Positions 22,706-33,000 of a stretch of DNA of 64,000 bases are shown in pieces. The translations under genes were made by a program, and so were the position numbers. This DNA comes from Puccinia triticina (Eukaryota; Basidiomycota; Pucciniomycetes; Pucciniales; Pucciniaceae). Where the stretch lies: positions 3,496,001 through 3,560,000 of the forward strand of contig NC_070574.1 in assembly GCF_026914185.1 (NCBI RefSeq), written 5' to 3'. Under the pieces are notes generated by a model. That model did no database searches. It was not told the origin of the DNA and saw only the letters and a program-made list of their open reading frames with translations. Numbering within the stretch: position 1 is the stretch's first letter; every line of letters starts with the position of its first letter.

Positions 22706-23960
22706 ATGACTGCAGTGAAGAAAAACTGAAATCTGCATTACAAAGATTCAACAGTCCAATATTCTCAGGGTCAAGCCCCTGCCCACATTTTTCCAGTATA
22801 ATCTTCATTTTTTTGAAAATTTATAAACTACCACTTATCCTATTGGATACTCTTAAGGCCTTCATCAATGTTCATCCAGGACTGATTTCAAGGACACAGA
22901 TCATGTCCCTTGCCCAATATTGAACATTTGATTTTTGACTTTGGCATTAATAGCTGGCGCAGGTGGCTAAGCTGTACCACCAGGTCTCAACACTCCATCC
23001 CCCACAGTTAAATCACCTGTACAAAGTCTTCCCAAGCCACAAGTTATCCTCTATGATTGCTGCATTTCCAACCTGAATTTCAAAGGCAGTCACACTTTTT
23101 ATGTCTATCATTCCACAGCAAGTTGTTTTTCTGAATTACCTGTTGAATCTTAAAACTGCACAAATAAGAATACCTTCAGAGGATTAATAGTATACAAAAG
23201 AAGGAAAGAGTAAAGAGATGAGGCAAAAGGCATGTCACAGAGAGAGAGGAAGTGGAACGTCATACTTGGAAACTTTCTTAGCCAACATTTTGGTGTAACT
23301 TTCAGATCTGTAAATGAATGTGTGTGTGTCAGCTTTATTTTGGATATCATCAAGAACTGAAGGAATGTACTTATTATGTATCTATTTGTTGGCCTGGGAG
23401 ATGGTAAGACTGTAGGATTTGGCTATCTCAACTGGCTTCTGTTGAAGGTTCTCGATGTGGCATACATACAAAAATGGTTGTACATATTTTGGAGTATCTG
23501 CACCCAGAAAAACCTGATCCCCCGCCCTCCGGACCCAAAATTTTGACCTCCCGACCGTCCGGACCCAACAAAATGTGCGGGTTATTGACGTTCGCAACTG
23601 TATACCCCCAAATCCAATAACTTGTTGCTGTTACCGGAGTGGTTAAAGGGCCCATCACAGCACTTGGAGACACATCCGACCGGACAGGGCCCCATATCAT
23701 CGATATGGCCCGTTCATCTGGAAGACGGCCGATACACATTGATACAATAGCGTGTTGTATTGTATTTTTGAATTGTGAATTTGGCGCGATACAGACGATA
23801 ATTATCGTTATCGTGATGCGATACAAAATTTCTTGGATTCTTGCATCGCTTTTGCGAAGCGATACCGATAATTCGTATCGCTTTGGGGATGCGATGCCAG
23901 GAGGGCAGATATGTTGCATCGACTTTTCGATACGATACCGATAAAGCCCCCATACTTCAT
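22706..23960. other. Gene-free stretch with a GATACGAT-rich tract
   Basis: No gene recognised. 23740-23945 is rich in CGATAC/GTATCG words in both orientations (for example GCGATACAAAA, GCGAAGCGATACCGATAA, TTCGATACGATACCGAT), a self-complementary low-complexity tract similar in style, though not in word, to the AGCG elements. Confidence 0.45.
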
Positions 23961-24490
23961 CGTGGGGAAAGAACACTAAAGAGTAAAAAGAAGGAAGCAT
24001 ATTAGCTTCAAAACAAACCCCAATACCCAGAAAGACGGAAAGAAAAGAAGTAGGACAAGGAGGGGGACAAACTTGAGAGGCAGGATATTCAGAAGGCAGG
24101 GACGAGGAGGTCACCGGCGACTTTAAAGAAAGCGATCGAGGAGAAAAAGACGGCGAAGCCGACGAGGATGCCGGTGTTAGCTTTCCGACACTCGGGATCG
24201 TTCATCTCCTGGCTGATGATCTTCTTCCAGACCGACTGCTCCTCCTCCTTGGCATGCGAACCCAGATAGTTCGGCTTCGGTTTGCTCGAATCGCGGAGGG
24301 CCATCTAGTCTGTCCGAATTGTATCTTTCATCAGTCGGGTTGATCCAGTCAGATTGATATGGCCATCAGATTCCTATCCAGTCTATAATACATACGCCTT
24401 CTCAACAAGGAATGACTTACTTGCTCTTAGCAGGCCGAAGTGAGTGTGTGTGTTGGGTTCAGTTGCTGCTTGGCCCTGTCCCGGGACTGC
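23960..24490. repeat. Segmental duplication, copy 2 (partner 17085-17608)
   Basis: Same orientation as copy 1. Nearly identical over 24003-24305, then recognisable with many substitutions to TGTCCCGGGACTGC at about 24477-24490. Confidence 0.8.
24089..24304 (-). CDS. Small single-pass membrane protein, Tom6-like (copy 2)
   Basis: 71 aa, identical to the 17214-17429 product except Leu instead of Met at residue 14. The coding sequence differs from copy 1 by that change and one silent change (CTTCGGTTTGCTC versus CTTCGGCTTGCTC on the plus strand). Start, stop, membrane segment and C-terminal DLLVPAF are intact, so this is not an obvious pseudogene. Upstream (higher coordinates) the promoter side is clearly diverged from copy 1, so the two copies may be expressed differently. 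Function uncertain as for copy 1. Confidence 0.68.
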   Translation of the reverse strand: MALRDSSKPKPNYLGSHAKEEEQSVWKKIISQEMNDPECRKANTGILVGFAVFFSSIAFFKVAGDLLVPAF

Positions 24491-25300
24491 ATATATCATA
24501 GACCCCTTTGGACAAACCCGACTGAAGGTGTAGCCCGGGGGTCGGGACGGGGGTGAGGCTCGTATCCGAGTTGACCCGGGTAGACACCGAAACACCCGGG
24601 TGTTTGTGGGTCACCAGTGGCAGCACCACAGACCAAACTTAGTCAGTCCTCCCTTCTGAGTTGGCAGGCTGGCAAGCCTCCGAAGATTTGGGAGTAAACA
24701 GGGAAATTTGGCGTGAGTGCTGAGGACTGCCTCAACCCATTTGGCGGTGTGGAACTACTCTGAGGGAAGAATAGAGCTTGAGAGGGATTTGGTGCTTGAA
24801 GGGCTGCCTCTCAGGGGAACAAGAAAAAGAAAATAAGAGTATGGACTCTTAAGGAAAGGTGCGGCTAAAGAGGATTCTTGAGGTATGTCTAAGGGTTTAC
24901 TTTCTACTAATCTATTAGCAAGGTAAAGGTAATGTAAAGTCTTTCCAACCTGATATATTTGGCATAAACTTATCAAGCTTGTCCACTCTGATTTAATGGC
25001 ATAAGCTAGGCTAGTGAAGGGTGACCAGTGATCTGGATTGCTGGGACAGGATCTGATGGGGAACAAAAGGTAGGGCCAAAGAGGACAGACTATATACAAA
25101 ATATTATGGGGCTGAGTTGTGGTTGGAAGAAAAGATGAAACAGTGAAAATTCTCAATCAAGGGGCTGAGGCTGAAATTTTGGGTTTGGGCAGTACATTTG
25201 CAGTTTTGTCCCAACCCAACCCGACCCGGTGCTCACATTGGGTTGGGTTTGGGCACCATATTCCGACCCAAACCCAACCCGTTTACATCCCTAGTTGGAG
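24491..25300. other. Gene-free stretch
   Basis: Contains CCCGGG-rich words (24530-24600) and an imperfect array of CCAACCC/GGGTTGGG words (25205-25285) in both orientations. No ORF with protein character. Confidence 0.4.
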
Positions 25301-25567
25301 CAATGATGTAGCCATTAAAATACATGTATTGTAGCTGCATATACATTGTATTTTAATTGGGTTCTGTTACACAATCATTGAAAAGTAGTGTAGTGCATTG
25401 GCACACTGATGTGCTAACAATACAATGTATCAAATGTGCCAATACATCATTTCCAAGCTCAACATAGCGCATTGGGCCTCTGTTACTGTTACGTGCCATT
25501 ACAGCCTATTATGTATTGGAGCTGTGGTCCCTCAAGACATAAATTCAAAAAAAAAAAAATGTAGCGC

Positions 25568-26471
25568 TGTGGTGGCCCCTCTCGTGGCCAGCTAGTCAGG
25601 AGCATTTCCACCGCCTCCGCCAGCAGGATGATCATCAAGACTCAAAGTCCTCCTCACTCCTCAAGACTCAAGAATTCCCTCCTCCTCAAGATCCTCAAGA
25701 CTCTCAAAAATCTACACTCTTCCTACTTCCCCCATCTTTCACCCCTCTCTTCTATACTCCTTCTTTCTCAGTTTCCAACCCTCTTCACTTTTCTTGGTCC
25801 TAACACAGCATATGCTGTGGGTTTATTCATCTGTTTTCATTTCTTCTCCTTTTTCTTTCTTTTTTTTTCTGCTTGTTTCTCTTGTCTGTCCTGAGTGTTT
25901 ATGCCTCCTCTTTCCTCCTTTCTTTCTTCCTTTCTACTGGTTCTTGTTCTCCTGCATCATCTCACTGTTTTTGCCTTGTTTCTTTGTTTTGTGTTCTCTT
26001 TTTCCTGTTTCTCTTGTTTGTTGTGTGTGTGAGCGCGTGTAGCGCGCGGAGGATGTGATGAAATAAATGTGACATGTGGCTCTCCCGGAGTCCAAGTTCG
26101 CTGAACTTGGATGATGGGAGAGGAATGGCATTCTGATCCCCAGAATACAGACCATCAAAATTCATAGATCATATCTTCAGACTTTCAACCTTTGGGCTCC
26201 GCCCGCCGATCATCTTTCATCAGAGTTTTCCAGATCCCCCTTTCCTTCCCCTCTTTAAGATCAACCCTCATCCTTCCAGCAACAACAGCAACCGCCACCG
26301 AGGATCCAAAACCCCGGCAAACCTCTCAAAACCACCACACCCCAACAGCTATCCCAGATCCCCCCATTTTTCAGCGCTCATTCCTACGGACCACCCAGCC
26401 ACGAGGGCAGCCTAAACAGCAAACCTCCCCTCACACAACTGCCGCCGCTTAGCACGGACAGGAGTCCCTCA
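25568..26471 (+). repeat. 5' LTR of element 1
   Basis: 904 bp, TG...CA ends. The first third is a CTCAAGA-rich tract, followed by a long pyrimidine-rich stretch (25790-26020), then GC-rich sequence. A matching copy lies at 33314-34205. Promoter and terminator signals are not resolved. Confidence 0.92.
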
Positions 26472-26473
26472 TT

Positions 26474-26550
26474 TGGTCCCCCAAGCCGGGATCAAACCAG
26501 CGACCTCAAGATTTACAGTCTCGCACTGTGGTTTTGAGGCCGTTTGGCGG
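26474..26550 (-). other. Primer region matching the complement of a whole mature tRNA-Tyr(GUA)
   Basis: Two bases after the LTR comes TGGTCCCCC, the complement of a tRNA 3' end with CCA. Read on the minus strand, 26550 to 26474 contains an acceptor half CCGCCAA that pairs with TTGGGGG (6 of 7), an anticodon arm CGAGA-CTGTAAA-TCTTG with a Tyr anticodon GTA, a T arm GCTGG-TTTGATC-CCGGC, discriminator A and CCA. The D arm is not well formed. tRNA genes of eukaryotes do not encode CCA and nuclear tRNA-Tyr genes normally have an intron after the anticodon; here both features indicate a copy of mature tRNA, or a primer site of unusual length. Confidence 0.72.
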
Positions 26551-26797
26551 TTATAAATTTCTTACTTTTCTTTTCACTACTATCATCCATCCAAACCCAA
26601 AGAATTCCAGTTGAACCTAGTTTTGGTTCTTCCTTCTCCGCAACCTTCAAGAACCGATCACTTTGTCACTGGCCTCGCTCCAGGACGGTCTAGTCCGCGT
26701 GTCAGGAGTCTTTTGGCTTTGAGCTTTCCTTTCTTTCCGCTTTTTTTTTCCTTTCTGTCTCTGCTTAGGGTTCAGCGGCGGGGCACTTGGGTTGTAG

Positions 26798-26891
26798 AAG
26801 TAAGTCCCCACCACATTAGTTGCACCTCCGAAGTTCTACCTTCTTTCGTCAAAAAACATCATCGCCACTCTGTGAGCCGCCTTCTCTTTAG
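26798..26891 (+). repeat. Intron-like cassette a (leader of element 1)
   Basis: AAGTAAGTCCCC at the start, then GTTGCACCTCCGAAG, GTCAAAAAAC, GCCACTCTGTGAGCCGC and a pyrimidine run ending CTCTTTAG at 26891. Treated as an intron it is 92 nt (26800-26891) and lies 12 nt before the gag ATG. Related cassettes b, c and d occur at 29408, 29861 and 33127. Confidence 0.7.
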
Positions 26892-26903
26892 TTCTTGTTT
26901 GAC

Positions 26904-29072
26904 ATGGCCAACGTGGCGGGAGTCGCGAGACCCGGGAAAATGAAAAAAATCAAGCCTCAAGATGGTCTCAAATTTGAAGGATCAAACATTGAGCAATTTT
27001 TGGCCGACTACGAGTTGGCGGCTGAGTTAGACAATGCTTCAGATTACAACAAAGCTCGGCAAGTCGTCCGTTTCGTCGAGAATGGAGAAATTTGGGATAT
27101 TCTAGAGACGCTTGAAGGGAACACCCCGCCGGATTGGTCGAAGCTGCGGTCGGCGATGCTAAGCTACTGGGCGGATGTTGACACGGCTCAGTTTACAGAG
27201 CGTGATATCGTCAGTTTGGTGGAAACATGGGCACAGAAAGGCGGGGTTGCGTCGGTTTCGGATTACCACCACTTTTGTAAAGCTTGGGACCCAATTCAGG
27301 CTTACCTTGTTACCAAACAGCATATCGAGTTGGAGGAGGAACTGAAGAAACAGTTTTATCAGGCCTTCTCCCCGGGTTTTCACGGCCGAATACGTGAACA
27401 GCTGATTAAGGACAATACTCTTGTGATGACGGTCGATAAGCGGGCACGGCTCCCAGCGTTCAAAATTCTCCGGAGCGCAGTGGACGCGGTCATGAAGGGG
27501 CAGATATCCCTTTCCTTCAAGGATACTAGGACCTCTGCTCCTGTAGCGGCCCCCTTTCAGGAGGCGAATGAAACTATGAAGAATATGCTCTCTGATCAGC
27601 GGCCCTCGGCTGCTTCTTCGTCCCCCAAACCAGAAACGTCAATGGAAGACCTCACTAAAATGTTCAAAGCATTCGAGCAGTTCATGAAGCAAGGAGGCGG
27701 GAAGTCGAGCTCATCAACGGAAAGGGGTCCGATGATTTGTTATTACTGCCATCGAGAGAATCACGGAACCCTCCGCTGCGCCGAACTACAGAAGGAACAG
27801 GAGGCGGGTCTAGTCGAGAAGAAGGGTAATAACTTCTTCCTGCCCAACGGGGCGCTCATTCCTTTCGATCGCACTCGCCCAATCCGCCACGTAGTGGCCT
27901 CCTTTCCATCCAATCAGGCGTCAAGCTCTTGGTCTCAGTCTCCCGGGCCTTGTCCGACATCTCACTTGGCCTCCGTGGAGTTTAAGGCCAGCTGTGGGTC
28001 TTTAGAGCAATGGTACCCCCCGGCGGTTTCATCTCAATCGTTCTTGGGTGGGTACGACCCGGAAGCGGCTGGCAGGAAGAGACATGAGGAGTCGAGGCCT
28101 TACAAAGCTCCTTTGGCTCCGCCATCCCAGGCTAAACGGCTGCTTCGCAAGCCAGCAGTTGCTCCTGGCGGTCCCACGGAGCCCGATGTAGTGGACGAGC
28201 AGGAACTTTTTGAGCGGATTATGAAAGATCCCGATCCTCAGCCCTCTCCGCCAAAGGATTCTCCAGTCAGGCCAGCCACGCCGCCTAAGGGTGCGGGAGC
28301 GCAGCCGAAGGTCCGCTTTGAGCGGGACGTCTCACAAGACCACCCAGACGCGGTGGAGGGTTTCGTCAAGAAGATCTTTGAGCTTCCAGTCACGACGACA
28401 GTAGCGGAAATCTGCTCAGTCTCTCCGGCGGTATTGGATGGCGTTAAAAAATGGGTCTCGCGGCGTCGTGTGGAGGTAGGCCCAGAGGAGTTGAAGGTGC
28501 ATTCGGGCACTTTGGCGGAGGGCCGCGAGTTCAGAGAATCCTCGCCGGACCCCTGTCTCTACTCCTGCCCGCTCGGTTACCTGGCTTGCTTGATTGGAGC
28601 GGGGGAGAACGCCGCGTCTCCGTTGATTGACTCAGGGTCGCAGCTCAACATCATATCTGATGCCATGGCGAATCGGTTTAACCTCACACCTCGGGTCAAT
28701 TTCAGCTCCGCAGTCTACGGCATCAACAACCAGGCTTGCGAGCTGATTGGAGTCGCTGAGGACGTCCCTGTTTGGGTGGGTAAGAGTATTGTGGGCACCT
28801 GTCACTTTTGGATTACCCGCCAGGATAGCCCCTTCATCTTAGGTCACCCTTTCTTGATGGATTTCGAGGCAACCCTATTGTTTTCCCCCACTGCAGGGGA
28901 GAGGATAATTCTTCCTGATCCTGAAGGCCAGAACATTGAGCTCTTGCTCTGCCCAGTTGAGAAGGGGAGGTGGGAGCGGGAATTTCCGGCGCATGGTCGA
29001 AAGGCGGTCTTGACTCACTGCGGGCGCATTCTGGAGTTGCCCGAGGGGGCAGAAGACTCTTTTTTTTTATGA
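26904..29072 (+). CDS. gag: Gag with zinc knuckle and aspartic protease (element 1)
   Basis: 722 aa from the ATG at 26904. The N-terminal 200 residues form the capsid-like region (for example FEGSNIEQFLADYELAAELD, RQVVRFVENGEIWDIL). A CCHC zinc knuckle, CYYCHRENHGTLRC, lies near residue 280 and would bind RNA. After a Pro/Ser-rich linker, a retropepsin-like segment with SPLIDSGSQLNIISD near residue 575 and FILGHPFL provides the protease. The frame ends TCT TTT TTT TTA TGA; the last seven bases before the stop form the heptamer T TTT TTA, and the next ORF is in the -1 frame, so ribosomal frameshifting could extend it. Encodes the particle protein and maturation enzyme of the retrotransposon. 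Confidence 0.88.
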   Translation: MANVAGVARPGKMKKIKPQDGLKFEGSNIEQFLADYELAAELDNASDYNKARQVVRFVENGEIWDILETLEGNTPPDWSKLRSAMLSYWADVDTAQFTERDIVSLVETWAQKGGVASVSDYHHFCKAWDPIQAYLVTKQHIELEEELKKQFYQAFSPGFHGRIREQLIKDNTLVMTVDKRARLPAFKILRSAVDAVMKGQISLSFKDTRTSAPVAAPFQEANETMKNMLSDQRPSAASSSPKPETSMEDLTKMFKAFEQFMKQGGGKSSSSTERGPMICYYCHRENHGTLRCAELQKEQEAGLVEKKGNNFFLPNGALIPFDRTRPIRHVVASFPSNQASSSWSQSPGPCPTSHLASVEFKASCGSLEQWYPPAVSSQSFLGGYDPEAAGRKRHEESRPYKAPLAPPSQAKRLLRKPAVAPGGPTEPDVVDEQELFERIMKDPDPQPSPPKDSPVRPATPPKGAGAQPKVRFERDVSQDHPDAVEGFVKKIFELPVTTTVAEICSVSPAVLDGVKKWVSRRRVEVGPEELKVHSGTLAEGREFRESSPDPCLYSCPLGYLACLIGAGENAASPLIDSGSQLNIISDAMANRFNLTPRVNFSSAVYGINNQACELIGVAEDVPVWVGKSIVGTCHFWITRQDSPFILGHPFLMDFEATLLFSPTAGERIILPDPEGQNIELLLCPVEKGRWEREFPAHGRKAVLTHCGRILELPEGAEDSFFL

Positions 29073-30019
29073 AGGGGGTTGGTCCACTAGCCGGCAGTTT
29101 TAATTTAGGGCCTTGCACTCTGCCAGCGGATTCAACTCAACCCTTAGAGGCCCACAGCGGTAGTTTCTTTTCCACTTGTCTTCAATCTCCGTCTCCCATC
29201 TCATCTGCTCAAAACATCAAAACTCAAAAACATCAGCAAAATCAAAACCCATCAAAAAAATTCGCTTCGTCGGTCTTTCAGTCTTTGTTTCCGTCTCTCT
29301 CAAAATCATCTTCTCTCAACTCTTCAAGAAGGATCCTCCTGCCGTGCGCTGTTAGCGCGGGAGTGGATTTTCAGCATGGGCTTTCTGCGGGGGCACAAAG
29401 TACAAAAGTAAGTCCCCTCCGGGTAGATTCTACCGTCAAATCAAAAACATTACCATTGGCCACACTCGTGAGCAACTCGCCGGACCTTTGTTTGTTTCCC
29501 AGTCCCAACAACTCCCTTCCTCTCTCGTCTCGGCTCCGCAACAAGACCAAACTAGCCTCCGACTCTCGTCTCCGCAATGAGAATAAACTAAATTCTTCTC
29601 TTGACGGTCTCCGCAAAGAGAATAAACTACTCCCCCTCCGTGAAGAGGCTAAACTATTTATGTCCTGTGGCGGCCTCTGCAATGAGGATAAACTATTTTT
29701 GTCCGTTGTGGCCCTCCACAATGAGGTTAAACTTCCGAGCCTCCGCGACAAGGATAAACTAAAGATCCTCCGCAATGAGGTGAAACTAGGTACTTACGGG
29801 CTTGAATGCGAGGGTGGCCTGTTGGAGTTTGGTGTTCTGCGGAGGTCGGGAGATGTAGAAGTAAGTTCCTCCCATAGTTGCACCTCCGAGGGTCTCTCTG
29901 CACGTCGTAAAAACCCTACTCTAGCCACACTCGTGAGCCGCAAATCTCCTTTTGGTTTTTCATTCTCAGAGAAGGCGGCGTTTGAAAATGGCGCGGAGCA
30001 TCGGACTTGGTGTTTATAA
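29069..30019 (+). CDS. Middle ORF of element 1, -1 frame, LRNExKL repeats
   Basis: In the -1 frame relative to gag and in the same frame as pol. It has no known domain. Residues encoded by about 29525-29790 repeat a short unit of the form LRNExKL (LRNKTKL, LRNENKL, LRKENKL, LREEAKL, LCNEDKL, LHNEVKL, LRDKDKL, LRNEVKL). Spacing varies from 9 to 18 residues. Cassettes b and c are contained in it. It ends with TAA at 30017-30019; pol continues in the same frame right after. If gag shifts -1 at 29063-29069 this ORF becomes a gag C-terminal extension. A role as linker or nucleic-acid-binding tail is possible; not known. Confidence 0.55.
   Translation: MKGVGPLAGSFNLGPCTLPADSTQPLEAHSGSFFSTCLQSPSPISSAQNIKTQKHQQNQNPSKKFASSVFQSLFPSLSKSSSLNSSRRILLPCAVSAGVDFQHGLSAGAQSTKVSPLRVDSTVKSKTLPLATLVSNSPDLCLFPSPNNSLPLSSRLRNKTKLASDSRLRNENKLNSSLDGLRKENKLLPLREEAKLFMSCGGLCNEDKLFLSVVALHNEVKLPSLRDKDKLKILRNEVKLGTYGLECEGGLLEFGVLRRSGDVEVSSSHSCTSEGLSARRKNPTLATLVSRKSPFGFSFSEKAAFENGAEHRTWCL
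29408..29505 (+). repeat. Intron-like cassette b (between gag and LRNExKL repeats)
   Basis: GTAAGTCCCC at 29408, GTAGATTCTACCGTCAAATC, AAAAACATT, GGCCACACTCGTGAGCAAC, then a pyrimidine-rich run ending TTTGTTTCCCAG. Same order of landmarks as a, c and d. As an intron it would be about 98 nt. Confidence 0.6.
29861..29969 (+). repeat. Intron-like cassette c (before pol)
   Basis: GTAAGTTCC, then ATAGTTGCACCTCCGAGGG, CGTAAAAACCC, GCCACACTCGTGAGCCGC, and a T-rich run ending CATTCTCAG. As an intron ending here it is 109 nt. Use of later AGs at 30025 or 30049 would make it 165 or 189 nt, both multiples of three, and would remove the TAA that separates the middle ORF from pol. Confidence 0.62.
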
Positions 30020-30049
30020 CTCAAGTATGGGCTTAAACACGGCGCGCAG

Positions 30050-33000
30050 TTGGCTCTTGTGGATGCGTGGAAGGAGGGCTCCTTTCTCTCTTTTGCCGCC
30101 AAATACAAGCCCGTGGCCCGGAAAGTCAAGCCGGTGAATCAACCCATGCCGCAGAACCTAAATCCTCTGCTGCAGCGTCCTCCTTTGTCTCGTGATCCGT
30201 ACCAGGAACTGCCTCGCTTGTTGGCGGGACAGTTTGTACCCAAAGGGAGAGTTACGGCGGAGCGCCTTTTGGTCGTCAATTTCGGGCCCAAGGGTTGGTT
30301 GTACCCGGATGAGCTGAACCTCATCAAGAATGTCCTTGCGGAGCGCAACATGGCCATTGCCTTCACCGAAGGGGAGCGAGGGTTGCTGAAGGAGTCTTAT
30401 GGGCTCCCGTACATCATTCCGGTCATCGAGCACGAGCCTTGGCAGAAGCGCAAGATCCCTATCCCAGCCGCAAAGCTCAACGAGTACACCAAGCTGATTC
30501 AAGAGCGAGTCAAAACTGGACTATATGAGCAATTGACATCTTCTTACTCAAGCCCGGTATTTTGTGTCCTCAAGAGCAACGGCAAACTACGCATTGTCCA
30601 CAATCTTCAACCACTGAACAAGGTTACGGTTAAGGACGCCAGCGTGCCCCCAGCTACCAAAGAGTTCGTAGAGTCTTTTTCTGGTCGAGCATGTTACGGG
30701 CTTGGCAACATCATGGGCGGCTACGACGAGCGCGCGCTGGATCCTATTTCTCGCCCTCTCACGACCTTTGACACCCCTCTCGGCCAATTCCTGCTCACAC
30801 GTCTCCCTCAAGGAGCCACCAACTCTGTTGCCGTCTACCAGGCGCAGATGTTGTGGATTTTGCAGGAAGAGATCCCCGATCACGCGGGTATCTTCATCGA
30901 CGACGGGGGCGTAAAAGGCCCCGCTTCTGACTACAACAACAAGTTGCTCTCTTGGCATTCTGGCATCCGACGGTTTATTTGGGAATACGCCGAGACAATA
31001 GAGCGAATTCTTTTCCAAATCGAAGAGTCAGGCTTGACGGTGTCCGCATCAAAACTGGCCGCCTGCGTCCCTGCGCTGGAGATAGTCAGACATGTAGTGT
31101 GTAAGGAGGGTCGGAAGATGGCGAAGAGTAAGGTCAATAAGATACTCTTGTGGCCGACTCCGAAAGAGGCGACGGAGGTGCGCGGGTTCTTGGGGGTGGT
31201 AGTGTATGTCCGCCTTTTCATCCCGTCCTTGTCTCAAATCTGTCTACCGCTTCGACGTCTGATGCGTAAAGACGCGGATTTCCTTTGGACCGCGGACTGC
31301 GAGGAGGCTTTTGAGACGTTGAAGACAATAGTGGGGAAGGATATCGTGTTGGCGAAGATCGACTACGGGCCCAAAGCGGGGTTGATTAAGCTCGCCGTGG
31401 ACTCGAGTTCTCATGCTGCGGGAGCCGTGCTCACACAGGCGGATTCGGAGGGACGGGATCGTCCTGCCTTGTACAAATCCCTTCTTTTTTCGGACGTGGA
31501 GTCCCGCTATTCTCAGCCCAAGCTGGAGCTCTGCGGAGTGGCTAGGGTATTAAAAAAGCTTCAGACGGTCCTGTGGGGTCAGCACTTCGAGCTCCAGGTC
31601 GATGCGCAGTCACTCATTCAAATGATTAACGCGCCAAGTTTGCCGAACGCGCCCATGACCCGTTGGGTCGCCTTCATCCTGCTCTTTTCCTTTTACATCG
31701 TCCATCGGCCCGGCAAGGCTTTCACATTGCCCGACAGTCTCTCCAGGCGCCCTCAAGGGGACGCTGACTCAGATCCACCACTTTCTGACTTTGACGAAGA
31801 CACACCGCACGTTAGACCTCTGCAAGCGCTTTCAGCTAGTTCCGACCAGTCTTACGATGGGTATCAGGAGGGCTTCGGGCGAATGCTAGAACAGTATCTC
31901 ACGACGCTGGTCCGCCCGCCCGGCTTGAGTGCTAAGGAGTTTCAGGCGCTCAAGCGCAAATCCTCAGGTTTTTTTGTGCAGGCGAAACGGCTCATGAAAC
32001 GAGCTAGTCCGCTGCCTCAGATTGTTGTTACCTCGTTTAACAAGCAAGAGGAGATTTTAGAGAAACTACACGAGGATCTTGGCCACCGTGGCGTTGCGGA
32101 GACCTATCGCCGGATTGCGGATCGATTTTGGTGGCCGGCACTTAAACAGGCAGTCGCGCGTTGGTGTCAGAGCTGCGAGGCTTGTCAGAAGAGGGACTTA
32201 AGGCGGCCTCTGGAGCCGCGCTACCCGACTGGAGAAGAGGCTGTGTTCGGACAAGTATCGATGGACGCCGTCCACATCAAAGCGGGAGGAGCCAAGTATT
32301 TGATTGTCGCTCGGGATGACTTTTCCGGGTGGGTGGAAGCGAAGTTCCTCAACAACCTCACCTCCGAGTCGGTTGCAACTTTCCTCCAGGAAAACTGGAC
32401 TATGCGCTACGGATTGGCGCGCTCTTACTCAACAGATGGTGGCTCCGAATTCGGCGGGGCTCTAGCGGATATGCTGCGATCTTTGCCGGGTCAGCATCGA
32501 GTTTCTACGCCCTATTACCCCAAAGGGCAGGGTATGGTTGAACGGGGGCACGGCCCTCTGAAAGCGGCGTTAGTCAAGCTAGCGGGCGAATCGGGCAAGA
32601 ACTGTTGGAAGTTCCTGCCTCTAGTCTTGTTTGCTGATCGTATCTCAACTAAGCGCACAACGGGTTATTCCCCGTATGAGCTTGTTTTCGGGCAGCGTGC
32701 GGCCCTGCCAATCGATTTGGACATCGAATCCTACCTCGGCGTCGACTGGGAAGAAGTCTGCGACACGACAGATCTCTTGGTAGCGCGGTCCAAGCAGCTT
32801 GAGAGGAGCAAAGATTCTCGGCGCCTGGCGTACAAAAGAATGATGAATTCACGTGAAGAGTCCGTCCGCTACTGGCAAGAAAAGAACATTGGGAAATTTC
32901 GGCATCCGCTCGAGTCTGGCGACCTTGTCTTCGCCTACAATCAATCGCTAGAAGTGCAGTGGGGGCAGCTCTTCGCCCACAAGTGGAACGGCCCCTACTG

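Noticed and set aside
25628..26042. ORFs inside the 5' LTR (and the same at 33275-33809)
   Set aside because: They come from the pyrimidine-rich LTR sequence (runs of Phe, Leu, Ser) and occur in both LTRs in several frames; no protein character.
26474..26550. A working tRNA-Tyr gene on the minus strand
   Set aside because: It encodes CCA, lacks an intron, has a poor D arm, and sits exactly at the primer position of an LTR element.
30702..31018. Minus- and other-frame ORFs overlapping pol of element 1
   Set aside because: Shadows of the GC-rich pol frame; no motifs.
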